Positions 56,934 through 64,000 of a stretch of DNA of 64,000 nt are shown piece after piece (position 1 is the first letter of the stretch; each line of letters begins with the position of its first letter). Below the pieces are notes generated by a model. It searched no databases. It saw nothing but the letters and a program-made list of their open reading frames with translations, and was not told the DNA's origin. The stretch comes from Stenotrophomonas oahuensis (GTDB taxonomy: Bacteria > Pseudomonadota > Gammaproteobacteria > Xanthomonadales > Xanthomonadaceae), in NCBI RefSeq assembly GCF_031834595.1, contig NZ_CP115541.1, positions 3,714,501 through 3,778,500 of the forward strand. The letters are read 5' to 3'. A program made the position numbers and the translations under genes.

Positions 56934-57476
56934 TTGCATGGTGCACGTAGAGCCGGGCTTGCCCGGCTGCTGTTGGCTCTTGGCGAACAACCCTCGGCTG
57001 CGGGTCTACGTGCCTGGGGCCATCGGATGGGGGGTACGGGACACGCCGTTAACCCATCCATGGGGGCTCGTCGAAAACATCCATGTTTTCAACGGTCCCG
57101 TACCCCCCATCCGATGGCCCCTCGATACATGGTCGGCGGCCATGGGAAATGCCACGGCCAAATCAAAGGCGATGTCGATAAGGGATCATGCGTTACCGGA
57201 TGTTGGGGATTTCACGGTCGTCGTCTGTCGACCGACGCTACCGGAACTACGTGTTTTTGATTTTCCTTGGCCACCGGCCAACTGTCTGGGGCGTGCCGGG
57301 GTGGGTTTGCGGGACCGTCAAAAACATGGATGTTTTTGACGAGCCTACAGGGATGTATTCACGGCGTGTCCCGCAAACCCACCCCGGCGCGACCGAATAC
57401 GGAAGCCAGTGACCGCCGGCTGTTCGCCAAAAACCAACAGCAGCCGGGCAAGCCCGGCTCTACGTAGTGCATGCAA
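56934..57476. repeat. Composite palindromic element, copy C
   Basis: Third 0.54 kb copy, between hmuV and the convergent receptor gene. Ends are TTGCA...CGTAGAGCCGGGCTTGCCC and the inverted CCGGGCAAGCCCGGC...TACGTAG. The left hairpin pairs GGATGGGGGGTACGGGAC with its complement; the right hairpin is an inverted version, GGGGTGGGTTTGCGGGAC pairing with GTCCCGCAAACCCACCCC, and encloses GTCAAAAAC/GTTTTTGAC. The right arm is therefore like the left arm of copy A, turned around. The centre keeps GATTTCACGG and TGTCGACCGA. No coding region is seen. Confidence 0.85.
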
Positions 57477-57513
57477 TTGCAGTGCGCATGTCCGCGGCAA
57501 TCACGCGATCAGA

Positions 57514-59709
57514 TCACCAGCCGAACGTCGCCGTCGCCATCACCGTGCGGCCGCTGCCGTAGTAGCAGGACGAGACGCCGGTGCAGGTGGAGACGTAGCG
57601 CTTGTCGGAGAGATTGCTGGCGTTGAGGGCAAGTTGCACGTGGGTGCTGCCCAGCTGGCCCAGATCGTAGCGGATGGCCGCGTCAAACAGGGTGTAGGAC
57701 GGAATGCGGTACAGGTTGGCGCTGTCGCCGTAGCTTTCGCCGTTGTAGCGCGCGCCGGCGGCCAGGCTCAACCCGCGCAGTGCGCCGGCCTGGAAGGTGT
57801 AGTCGGCCCAGAACGAGGCCGTGTAGTCCGGCACCATCGCCAACTGCTTGCCGGCGTAGGCGCTGGAACGGATCATTTCCGAATCCATCCGCGAGGCTGC
57901 ACCGATCAGGCTGAAGCCTTCGAACGGGGTGATGCGGCCTTCCAGTTCGATGCCGCGCACGCGGCCTTCGTCGCCCTGAATCGAACACACCGTCGTGCCC
58001 GTGCTGCCGCAGTTGCGGTGCGCCGGATTCGGGTCGTCCACGATCATGTTCTGCTGGCGCAGGTCGTATGCCGCCAGCGTCAGCAGGCCATCGACATTCG
58101 CGGGCTGATACTTCAGACCTGCTTCCCACTGTTCGCCGGTGACCGGGTCGAACGCGTTGCGTGTGAAGCTGTCCAGCGGTGACTTGGTCGACGGCTGGAA
58201 CGACTCGGCGTAACTCACGTACGGCGTCAGCCCGTTCTCAAATACATACAGCACGCCGGCACGGCCGGTGAACGCCTCGTTCTTGATCACATTGTGCGGG
58301 CCTGGCTGGGAAATGCCGGTGGCAATGTTACGGGTCGCGCTCAGCGTGTCGTCCTTGGTCCAGTCATAGCGACCGCCCAGGGTGAAACGCCAGTTCGCCA
58401 CCGCCAGCTGGTCCTGCAGGTACACGCCGCTTTGGCGGTTCACGCCCGCCGTCGGGGTTTCCGTGCTCACCGTGGGCTGGTAGTTGTAGTACACCGGGTT
58501 GAACACATCGATCGCGCGCGGGTTGGTCATCGCACTGCGCACGCCTTCCCAGTCGGCCCGTTGCCAGTCCCAGCCCAGCAGCACGGTATGGTCCACCGCA
58601 CCGGTGCTGAAGCGCGCCTGCAGACGCGTGTCGAAGGTATCGCCGTCCGAATCACCGGTGCCCTGCACGCCGCGGCGGTTCTGGGTGCGGCCATCGGCGT
58701 TCAGCGCACCGAAGGTCACCACGCCCCGGTACAGCGAATCGACATGGGTGCGGCGCGCGTTCTGGATCAGGGTCAGGTGGTCGTTGAACGCGTGTTCGAA
58801 CATCCAACCTGCTGTCCACAAGGTACGGTCGAAGGTGTTCCAGCCTGGCTCGCCGATGAAGGTGGTGTTCTTCATGTAGCCGTACTGCGTCGGCTGCAGT
58901 GTGCTGGCCATCGGCAGGAACTGGTAGGTCGAGCCGCCGTCGTCCTTCTGGTACATGCCCAGCAGGGTCAGGCGCGTGCGCTCGGCAATCTGCCAGGTGT
59001 AGCTCGGGGCCAGGAACCAGTGTTCCTGTTCGGTATGTTTGATCTGGGTGTCGCCGTTGCGGTACAGGCCGACCAGCCGGCCCAGGTGGGTGTTGTCAGC
59101 AGTGCCGGCACCGATGTCGAAGGCCGCGCTGTATTGCCCGTTTGCATCCACGCCGAGGCGCAGCAGCTGTTCCTGGTCCGGCGTCGGGGTCTTGCTTACC
59201 TGGTTGACCATGCCGCCGGGGGCCATTTGTCCGTACATTACTGCGGAAGGACCCTTCAATACTTCCACGCGGGCGAGGTTCCAGCTGTCGAACATGCTGC
59301 GGTTCCACTGGCTGCCCTGCGGCGCGCGCATGCCGTCCAGCGTGACATTGTTGGCCCAGCTGCCGGCATCGAATCCGCGGATGCGGAAGTCATCCACGCG
59401 GTTGTCGATGCCGCTGCTTTCCAGGCTGACGCCGGCCACGTAACGCATGGCGTCATTGAGCGACTGCACGCCGCGCGCGTCCAGTTCCGCACGTTCGATC
59501 ACCGACACTGACTGTGCGGTTTCCGCAATCGCGGTGCTGGTCTTGGTCGCACCACTGGTGCTGTTGGTGGTGCGGTAGGCGTTGACCTGGACGCTGTCGA
59601 GATCGGTCGCGTTCTGGGCGAAGGCGACCGGTGCGGCCACGGCCAGTACGCAGGCAAGTGCAAGCCGGTTGGGGTTCAACCGAGGGGAACGGGCAGGGGA
59701 GAAAGACAT
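57514..59709 (-). CDS. TonB-dependent siderophore receptor
   Basis: A 731-residue outer-membrane receptor of the FhuA/FpvA group. The signal peptide (RLALACVLAVAAPVAFAQ) is followed by a TonB box region (TDLDSVQVNAYR), plug domain (SVSVIERAELDARGVQSLND, RIRGFDAGSWANNVTLDGMR, LARVEVLKGPSAVMYGQMAP, GGMVNQVSKTP) and a 22-strand barrel ending NLSDKRYVSTCTGVSSCYYG and a terminal Trp. There is no N-terminal STN domain, so it does not signal to an ECF sigma factor. It faces the importer operon and has its own Fur-like site upstream; together they form an uptake path across both membranes. Confidence 0.94.
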   Translation of the reverse strand: MSFSPARSPRLNPNRLALACVLAVAAPVAFAQNATDLDSVQVNAYRTTNSTSGATKTSTAIAETAQSVSVIERAELDARGVQSLNDAMRYVAGVSLESSGIDNRVDDFRIRGFDAGSWANNVTLDGMRAPQGSQWNRSMFDSWNLARVEVLKGPSAVMYGQMAPGGMVNQVSKTPTPDQEQLLRLGVDANGQYSAAFDIGAGTADNTHLGRLVGLYRNGDTQIKHTEQEHWFLAPSYTWQIAERTRLTLLGMYQKDDGGSTYQFLPMASTLQPTQYGYMKNTTFIGEPGWNTFDRTLWTAGWMFEHAFNDHLTLIQNARRTHVDSLYRGVVTFGALNADGRTQNRRGVQGTGDSDGDTFDTRLQARFSTGAVDHTVLLGWDWQRADWEGVRSAMTNPRAIDVFNPVYYNYQPTVSTETPTAGVNRQSGVYLQDQLAVANWRFTLGGRYDWTKDDTLSATRNIATGISQPGPHNVIKNEAFTGRAGVLYVFENGLTPYVSYAESFQPSTKSPLDSFTRNAFDPVTGEQWEAGLKYQPANVDGLLTLAAYDLRQQNMIVDDPNPAHRNCGSTGTTVCSIQGDEGRVRGIELEGRITPFEGFSLIGAASRMDSEMIRSSAYAGKQLAMVPDYTASFWADYTFQAGALRGLSLAAGARYNGESYGDSANLYRIPSYTLFDAAIRYDLGQLGSTHVQLALNASNLSDKRYVSTCTGVSSCYYGSGRTVMATATFGW

Positions 59710-59841
59710 GGGGCACTCGATGTTCGGAAGGGGCGCAGGCGCTGGCCTGTGCGCGCGAACCGAAGCGGCTACCAGCGTCGAAACCGTCGTGTGTACGACG
59801 TTGCGTGACGTATTTTAAAAGTTAAATCGGCATGATGCAAT

Positions 59842-59856
59842 TGCGACCTATTCGCA
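59842..59856. promoter_or_regulatory. Fur-box-like dyad upstream of the TonB-dependent receptor
   Basis: TGCGACC-T-ATTCGCA has perfect outer TGCGA/TCGCA symmetry and shares ATTCGCA with the site at 51447-51461. It lies 133 bases upstream of the receptor start, with TTTAAAAT between them (minus strand, about 59813-59820), a possible -10 region. Confidence 0.45.
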
Positions 59857-59949
59857 TATACAAAAAGCTGGCACCGGCTGGCTGTTGCATCTGCTACGCC
59901 TGTCAAGCGAACTGATTGCCTGTGTTCCATAGATGGATGCAATGATCGC

Positions 59950-59977
59950 TTGCATCCCTCAATTAGAGGTCTAGAAT
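59950..59977 (+). promoter_or_regulatory. Probable sigma-70 promoter for the EF-G paralogue leader
   Basis: TTGCAT (59950-59955), 16 bases, TAGAAT (59972-59977). Transcription would begin near 59984, giving a leader of about 300 bases before the EF-G paralogue gene. Confidence 0.55.
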
Positions 59978-60005
59978 GCGCTCCATACCCCGGACCTGAA
60001 CCGAA

Positions 60006-60092
60006 ATGACCTTGATGCCGCTCCTGACGTTTTTTACCCAGAACCGCGTTCGCGCGGAACGGGCGCGTCTGCCTTGCGGCTCAGGCGGTTGA
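60006..60092 (+). CDS. Candidate 28-residue leader peptide (ORF1) upstream of the EF-G paralogue
   Basis: ATG 60006 opens a 28-codon frame (MTLMPLLTFFTQNRVRAERA...) ending at TGA 60090-60092. No good ribosome site is seen, which weakens the case. The frame overlaps a UUCG hairpin (CCGCG-TTCG-CGCGG, 60044-60057), and codons 19-22 overlap the segment 60061-60070 that can pair with the 5' arm of the downstream terminator. Its position suggests control by ribosome stalling rather than a functional product. Confidence 0.4.
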   Translation: MTLMPLLTFFTQNRVRAERARLPCGSGG

Positions 60093-60124
60093 CCGGATAG
60101 CCGGTCACCCCTCAGATCCCAGAC

Positions 60125-60148
60125 AGAGCGCCCACCGGGCGCTCTTTT
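60125..60148 (+). terminator. Intrinsic terminator in the leader of the EF-G paralogue (attenuator candidate)
   Basis: AGAGCGCCC (60125-60133), loop ACC, GGGCGCTCT (60137-60145) and TTTT: a 9-bp perfect stem with T tract, on the plus strand 139 bases before the EF-G paralogue gene and downstream of its likely promoter. An alternative helix is possible: GGGCGC (60061-60066) with GCGCCC (60128-60133), extended past one bulge by TCT/AGA. It would prevent the terminator. A separate hairpin GACCGG-ATAG-CCGGTC lies at 60091-60106. Confidence 0.75.
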
Positions 60149-60192
60149 CGTTTCAGTCCCACCGTTTCATAGATGACCAAGGAGAACGTGCC

Positions 60193-60237
60193 ATGCACCT
60201 GATCGCCGAGCCCCAAACCTGGCCGCACGCCCGATAG
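60193..60237 (+). CDS. Candidate 14-residue leader peptide (ORF2) with strong ribosome site
   Basis: AAGGAG (60179-60184) stands 8 bases before ATG 60193, the best ribosome site in this leader, better than that of the following large gene. The product would be MHLIAEPQTWPHAR, ending at TAG 60235-60237. Its last codons form the 5' arm of a 10-bp hairpin whose 3' arm lies before the EF-G paralogue start. This layout suits translational attenuation. Confidence 0.45.
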   Translation: MHLIAEPQTWPHAR

Positions 60238-60255
60238 CCAATGACGGCGTGCGGC
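60222..60255 (+). promoter_or_regulatory. Hairpin overlapping leader ORF2
   Basis: GCCGCACGCC (60222-60231) and GGCGTGCGGC (60246-60255) form a perfect 10-bp stem with a 14-base loop, 31 bases before the EF-G paralogue ATG. A ribosome on ORF2 would open it. It lacks a T tract, so it is not a terminator. Confidence 0.55.
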
Positions 60256-60286
60256 TCTTCCAACGTTGGCAACGAGATCGCATTCC

Positions 60287-62326
60287 ATGAACACCCAGAA
60301 CACCCTCAACCTCCGGCGCAACCTTGGCATCATTGCCCATATCGACGCCGGCAAGACCACGCTCACCGAACGTCTGCTGTGGAAAACCGGCGAGATCCAC
60401 CGCGTGGGCGAAGTCCACGACGGCGCAACCACCACCGATTTCTCGGCGATCGAGCGCGAGCGCGGCATCACCATCGGTGCCGCCGCCGTGCAGGCGCATT
60501 GGGCCCCGCGTGACCAGCCCCTGCATCACCTGACCCTGATCGACACCCCGGGCCATATCGACTTCGCCATCGAAGTGGAGCGCTCGCTGCGCGTGCTGGA
60601 TGGCGCGGTGGCGGTGTTCTCCGCCGTGGACGGCGTGCAGCCGCAATCGGAAACGGTGTGGCATCAGGCGCGTCGCCATGGTGTGCCGCTGATCGCGTTC
60701 GTCAACAAGATGGACCGCATCGGCGCGTCGTTCGAGCGTGTGCTGGACCAGCTTCAGGACAAGCTGCAGGCGCGGCCGTGGGCGCTGGGCGTTCCGATCG
60801 GTGCCGAAGCGGCCTTCACTGGCTGGGTCGACCTGGTGGATCGCAGCGTGGTGCGCTGGGACGAGGCCGGTACGCCGACCCGTACCGGCTGGAGCCCGGA
60901 CGAACACGCGCAGTGGGAGCCCGAGCGCGCGCGCCTGGTCGAATCGGTGGCCGACCACGACGAGCTGCTGGCGGATCTGTGGCTGGGGGGCGGTGACATC
61001 GGTGCGCCGGCCCTGCGTGCAGCGCTGCGCCGGGCCACGCTGGCCGGTGCCGGCGTGCCGGTGCTGGCGGGTGCGGCGTTCAAGAGCAAGGGGATTGAAA
61101 CCCTGCTCGACGCCATCGTCGATTACCTGCCGGCACCGGAAGATCGGCCGGCGGTGGTCGCTGAAGACGCCCAGGGTGAGGTGGTGCTGCCGCCGGAGGC
61201 AACCGGTCCGTTGGCGGCGCTGCTGTTCAAGATCACCCACCAGCATCACGGTGCGCTGAGCTTCGTGCGCCTGTACTCGGGCACGCTGAGGGTGGGCGAT
61301 ACGCTGGCCAGTTCGCAGCATCCGCAGGGACGGCGGGTGAGCCGGCTGGTGCGCGTGCAGGCCGACCAGACCCACGACATCCAGCAGGGCGTGGCCGGCG
61401 ACATCGTGGCCGTGCTTGGCTGGAAGGATGCAGTGAGTGGTGAAACGCTCAGTGCGCCGACCCATCCGCTGCGGCTGGACGCGATCCAGGCGCAGCAGGC
61501 GGTGCTGGCGTGGCGTCTGACCGCGGAGAAGGCGTCTGACCTGATCCGCATCAGCCAGGGTCTGGCCAGCCTTGCGCAGGAAGACCCGTCGTTCCGCGTC
61601 GGCACTGATGCGGACACGGGTGAAACCCTGGTCTGGGGCATGGGCGAGCTGCACCTGGAGGTGATGGTGGAACGCCTGCGTACGGAGTGGAACGTCAATG
61701 TGCGTACCGGCGCGCCACGTGTGGCCTATCAGGAAACGCCGAAGCAGGTCGTGCGTGCGGTGGAAGGCAAGGTGGTCAAGCAGACCGGCGGTTCGGGTCA
61801 GTTTGCCCGCGTGGTGATCGATGTGACCCCGCGCGATGATGGCGAGGTCGGTTTTGAAGATCGCACCGTGGGCGGGGTGATTCCGCGAGGGTTTGTGGCG
61901 GCGGTGGAGAAGGGCGTGCGTGCAGCGCTGTCGGAAGGCCCGCAGGGTCACCCGGTGGTCGGCCTCACGGTCACCCTCACCGATGGCCAGACGCATGCCA
62001 AGGACTCCTCCGCCATGGCCTTCCATCGCGCCGGTGTGGAGGCGGTCAAGGCCGCGCTGGCCCAGGCCGGCACGCGTCTGCTGGAGCCGGTGATGGAGAT
62101 CGCCATTCATGTGCCGTCGGTGCATGTCGGTGACGTGGTCGGCGACCTCAACCGTCGCCATGGGCGGGTGTCGTCGATTGATGACCTGGGCGGTCGTGCC
62201 GAGGTGGTCGGACTGGCACCGCTGGCGCAGTTGTCGGGTTACACCACGGCGCTGCGCTCGTTGACCCAGGGACGGGCGTCGAGTGATATGCGTTTCACCG
62301 GGTATGAAGAGGTACAGGCCGCATGA
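60287..62326 (+). CDS. Elongation factor G paralogue (EF-G2-like translational GTPase)
   Basis: 679 residues from ATG 60287 (a TTG seven codons earlier is also in frame). GTPase motifs are AHIDAGKTTLTERL (P loop), RERGITI (switch), DTPGHIDFAIEVERSLRVLD (G3) and NKMDR (G4). Domains II to V follow, with domain IV GSGQFARVVIDVTP and domain V EIAIHVPSVHVGDVVGDLNR. It differs from housekeeping FusA in several conserved places (AAAVQAHWAPRDQP, shorter G domain insert), and the str operon context (rpsL, rpsG, tuf) is missing, so it is a second EF-G. Such factors may act in translocation under stress, recycling or antibiotic protection. The ribosome site is weak, and the long leader suggests control by translation status. 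Confidence 0.9.
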   Translation: MNTQNTLNLRRNLGIIAHIDAGKTTLTERLLWKTGEIHRVGEVHDGATTTDFSAIERERGITIGAAAVQAHWAPRDQPLHHLTLIDTPGHIDFAIEVERSLRVLDGAVAVFSAVDGVQPQSETVWHQARRHGVPLIAFVNKMDRIGASFERVLDQLQDKLQARPWALGVPIGAEAAFTGWVDLVDRSVVRWDEAGTPTRTGWSPDEHAQWEPERARLVESVADHDELLADLWLGGGDIGAPALRAALRRATLAGAGVPVLAGAAFKSKGIETLLDAIVDYLPAPEDRPAVVAEDAQGEVVLPPEATGPLAALLFKITHQHHGALSFVRLYSGTLRVGDTLASSQHPQGRRVSRLVRVQADQTHDIQQGVAGDIVAVLGWKDAVSGETLSAPTHPLRLDAIQAQQAVLAWRLTAEKASDLIRISQGLASLAQEDPSFRVGTDADTGETLVWGMGELHLEVMVERLRTEWNVNVRTGAPRVAYQETPKQVVRAVEGKVVKQTGGSGQFARVVIDVTPRDDGEVGFEDRTVGGVIPRGFVAAVEKGVRAALSEGPQGHPVVGLTVTLTDGQTHAKDSSAMAFHRAGVEAVKAALAQAGTRLLEPVMEIAIHVPSVHVGDVVGDLNRRHGRVSSIDDLGGRAEVVGLAPLAQLSGYTTALRSLTQGRASSDMRFTGYEEVQAA

Positions 62327-62334
62327 AGCGGGGA

Positions 62335-62364
62335 GGGGAGCCGGGTTGCCGGCTCCCCTTTTTG
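62335..62364 (+). terminator. Terminator after the EF-G paralogue
   Basis: GGGGAGCCGG (62335-62344), loop GTTG, CCGGCTCCCC (62349-62358), then TTTTTG. A strong intrinsic terminator 8 bases after the stop codon. Confidence 0.92.
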
Positions 62365-62376
62365 TTTGGGGTTCCG

Positions 62377-62400
62377 ACGACACGCATGGCGTGTCGTTAC
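62377..62400 (-). repeat. SMAG/REP-like palindrome (GTAA variant)
   Basis: On the minus strand GTAA followed by CGACACGC-CAT-GCGTGTCG, a perfect 8-bp stem. It lies between the EF-G paralogue terminator and the peptidase gene. Confidence 0.72.
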
Positions 62401-62433
62401 AATGGGGCAACACTGCAACTGGAACATCGCTCA

Positions 62434-63354
62434 ATGGCCACTTCGCATTTCTATCCGGTGGGTACGCCCGGCCAGCCTTGGGGCGACGACGAACGCACGC
62501 AGTGGCGGCAGCGACAGATCGTCCAGCGCAGCCATGCGCGTGATGTGGTTGAGGTGCTGCAGGATCTGCCTGGCACGCTTGAGGTGGTGCAGTACGGTGA
62601 GCTGGAAACTGGCCCCGACCGTTACCCGCTGCTGGCCGTGGTCAGCCGTGACTGGGACGAGGCGTTGCCGACCGCGCTGGTCACCGGTGGCGTGCACGGC
62701 TATGAAACCAGTGGCGTGCATGGTGCGCTGCAGTTTCTGCAACAGCACGCCGGCGATTACTCGGGCCGGCTCAATCTGGTCGTGGTGCCGTGCGTGTGTC
62801 CCTGGGGCTACGAGCGTATCCAGCGCTGGAACCATGATGCGGTGGATCCCAATCGCAGCTTCCGTAATGGGGGGCTGATCGTGGAGTCCGCCGCGCTGAT
62901 GAACTGGATCGATGCGCAGGGCGTCAAGCCGCTGGTGCACCTGGACCTGCACGAAACCACCGACAGTGACGCACATGAGTTCGATCCTGCACTCGCTTCG
63001 CGTGATGGCAAGGCCTGGGTGCCGGAGACCATTCCGGATGGGTTCTACGTCATCGGCAACAGCGAGAACCCCGAGCATGCGTTCCAGAAGGCATTGATTG
63101 CCGCAGTGGAGCCCATTACCCACATTGCACCGGCGGACTCGCAGGGGCACCTGGTGGGGCTGCCGCTGCAGTCGCACGGGGTGGTCTGGGGCGAATCGCG
63201 CTCGATCGGGGCCTGCGCCGGTTTCACCGATGCCCGCTTTGCCACCACCACCGAAGTCTATCCGGACAGCCCACGCACCAACGCGGCCGAATGCAATGCG
63301 GCGCAGGTGGCGGCGGTGCGTGCCGGACTGGATTTCGCGCTGGCGGCGCGCTGA
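62434..63354 (+). CDS. M14-family zinc carboxypeptidase-like protein
   Basis: ATG 62434 gives 306 residues without a signal peptide. The M14 zinc site is visible: VTGGVHGYETSGVHGALQFL (His and Glu), then the substrate-binding Asn-Arg in WNHDAVDPNRSFRNGG, and the third ligand in LVHLDLHETTDSDAH. The C-terminal half contains the likely catalytic Glu in FATTTEVYPDSPRTN. The group is close to the succinylglutamate desuccinylase/aspartoacylase and DUF2817 branches; the substrate is not known. The fnr-like gene starts 3 bases after its stop. Confidence 0.85.
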   Translation: MATSHFYPVGTPGQPWGDDERTQWRQRQIVQRSHARDVVEVLQDLPGTLEVVQYGELETGPDRYPLLAVVSRDWDEALPTALVTGGVHGYETSGVHGALQFLQQHAGDYSGRLNLVVVPCVCPWGYERIQRWNHDAVDPNRSFRNGGLIVESAALMNWIDAQGVKPLVHLDLHETTDSDAHEFDPALASRDGKAWVPETIPDGFYVIGNSENPEHAFQKALIAAVEPITHIAPADSQGHLVGLPLQSHGVVWGESRSIGACAGFTDARFATTTEVYPDSPRTNAAECNAAQVAAVRAGLDFALAAR

Positions 63355-63357
63355 TTC

Positions 63358-64000
63358 GTGACCGCCCGCACTGCGAACGGTGCCACCCCGAATCCGGCGG
63401 CGGCCGACGACGGTGACGCGCTGCACTTCTGCAGCACCTGTGCCTTTTCTGAAGCCTGCATGTCACAGGGGTATGACAAGCAGGCGCTCGGTGAGCTGCA
63501 CGTGCTGGTGGACCACGTCGGGCCGTTCAAGGCCGGCGAGTATCTGTTCCGCGCCGGTGATCCCTTTGATGCCATTGCCGCAGTACGTGCGGGCATGGTC
63601 AAGACGTTTCTGGTCGACAGTCAGGGGGTGGAGCAGGTGCTGGGCTTCAGCCTGCCGGGCGAGGTAATCGGGCTCAACGCCATTCATGGTGCCCGCTATC
63701 CGTGCAATGCGGTCGCGTTGGATACCGTGTACCTGTGCCGCTTCTCGTTCCCGAAGATGAGCGTGCTGGCCGGCCGCATGCCGGGGCTGCAGGCGCGGTT
63801 GTTCAGCCTGCTCAGCGCGGAAATCGGCAAGGTCACCACGCTGGCGGCCAATCACCGGTCGGATGCACGCCTGGCGGCGTTTCTGCTGGATCTGTCCGCG
63901 CGTTATGCGCAGCGCGGCTTTTCGGCTACGCGTTTCAACCTGACCATGACCAAGCTGGACATCGCCAACTACCTGCGCATGGCCCCGGAAACCGCCAGCC
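63358..64000 (+). CDS. fnr: FNR/ANR-type oxygen-sensing transcription regulator (C-terminus beyond window)
   Basis: From GTG 63358, 214 residues are visible. The N-terminal cluster-binding cysteines are present (HFCSTCAFSEACMSQG: C-X2-C-X5-C), and the fourth is in RYPCNAVAL, so a [4Fe-4S] cluster that senses oxygen is likely. A cyclic-nucleotide-type beta barrel (EYLFRAGDPFDAIAAVRAGM, GFSLPGEVIGLNAIH) and dimer helix lead into the helix-turn-helix (FNLTMTKLDIANYLRMAPET), where the window ends. The gene is closely spaced with the peptidase gene, but no ribosome site is obvious for the GTG. Confidence 0.93.
   Translation, partial: MTARTANGATPNPAAADDGDALHFCSTCAFSEACMSQGYDKQALGELHVLVDHVGPFKAGEYLFRAGDPFDAIAAVRAGMVKTFLVDSQGVEQVLGFSLPGEVIGLNAIHGARYPCNAVALDTVYLCRFSFPKMSVLAGRMPGLQARLFSLLSAEIGKVTTLAANHRSDARLAAFLLDLSARYAQRGFSATRFNLTMTKLDIANYLRMAPETAS

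Noticed and set aside
60172..60201. Nine-codon frame beginning ATGACCAAGGAG in the EF-G paralogue leader
   Set aside because: Its second to fourth codons are the ribosome site of leader ORF2, and it has no ribosome site itself; most likely chance.

Overview
The window reads as a chromosomal segment of a GC-rich gammaproteobacterium of the Xanthomonadaceae, most likely Stenotrophomonas. The support is the gene content (flagellar, NudJ-MnmA-HflD, ClpS/ClpA, Aat, FtsK, LolA, RarA order), the codon bias, and many short palindromes headed by GTAG. These have the form of the SMAG-type REP elements known from Stenotrophomonas maltophilia. No rRNA, tRNA, CRISPR array or insertion sequence was recognised.

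Layout. 1-9.8 kb is a flagellar block: flgBCDEFGHI (minus strand, flgI cut by the window edge), cheV, and the divergent flgA-flgM-flgN, followed by a sensor kinase. Its promoters can be read directly: sigma-54 sites before flgB and flgA, and sigma-28 (FliA) sites before cheV, flgM and a soluble-like chemoreceptor at 18-19 kb. 10-17 kb holds a NarL-type kinase with a GGDEF/EAL/receiver protein, and divergently a PAS-GGDEF-EAL protein. 18-26 kb carries the chemoreceptor, hflD-mnmA-nudJ, clpS, clpA and infA. 26-38.9 kb carries aat with a FemAB-like acyltransferase, an unusual amidase with duplicated N-terminal modules, trxB, ftsK, a transglutaminase-fold secreted protein, lolA-rarA-crcB and a 90-residue AT-hook-like protein.

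38.8-51.4 kb is more accessory: a BvgS-like hybrid kinase broken by a frameshift next to its LuxR-type regulator, a WYL-LysR regulator pair divergent from a glutathione transferase, a secreted amidohydrolase, and a complete alpha-type (CS1/cable-pilus-like) chaperone-usher operon. 51.4-59.7 kb is an iron acquisition locus (esterase, YncE-like propeller, HmuTUV-like ABC importer, convergent TonB-dependent receptor) with Fur-like dyads at both promoters. 59.9-64 kb has an EF-G paralogue behind a long leader with two candidate leader peptides and an intrinsic terminator, then an M14-like peptidase and the start of an FNR-type oxygen sensor.

Two items stand out. One is a family of roughly 0.55 kb composite palindromic elements present three times, each bounded by inverted SMAG-like repeats and each lying between convergent genes. 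The other is the leader of the EF-G paralogue. A segment inside its first leader ORF can pair with the 5' arm of the terminator, which is the arrangement expected for ribosome-stalling attenuation of a translation factor.
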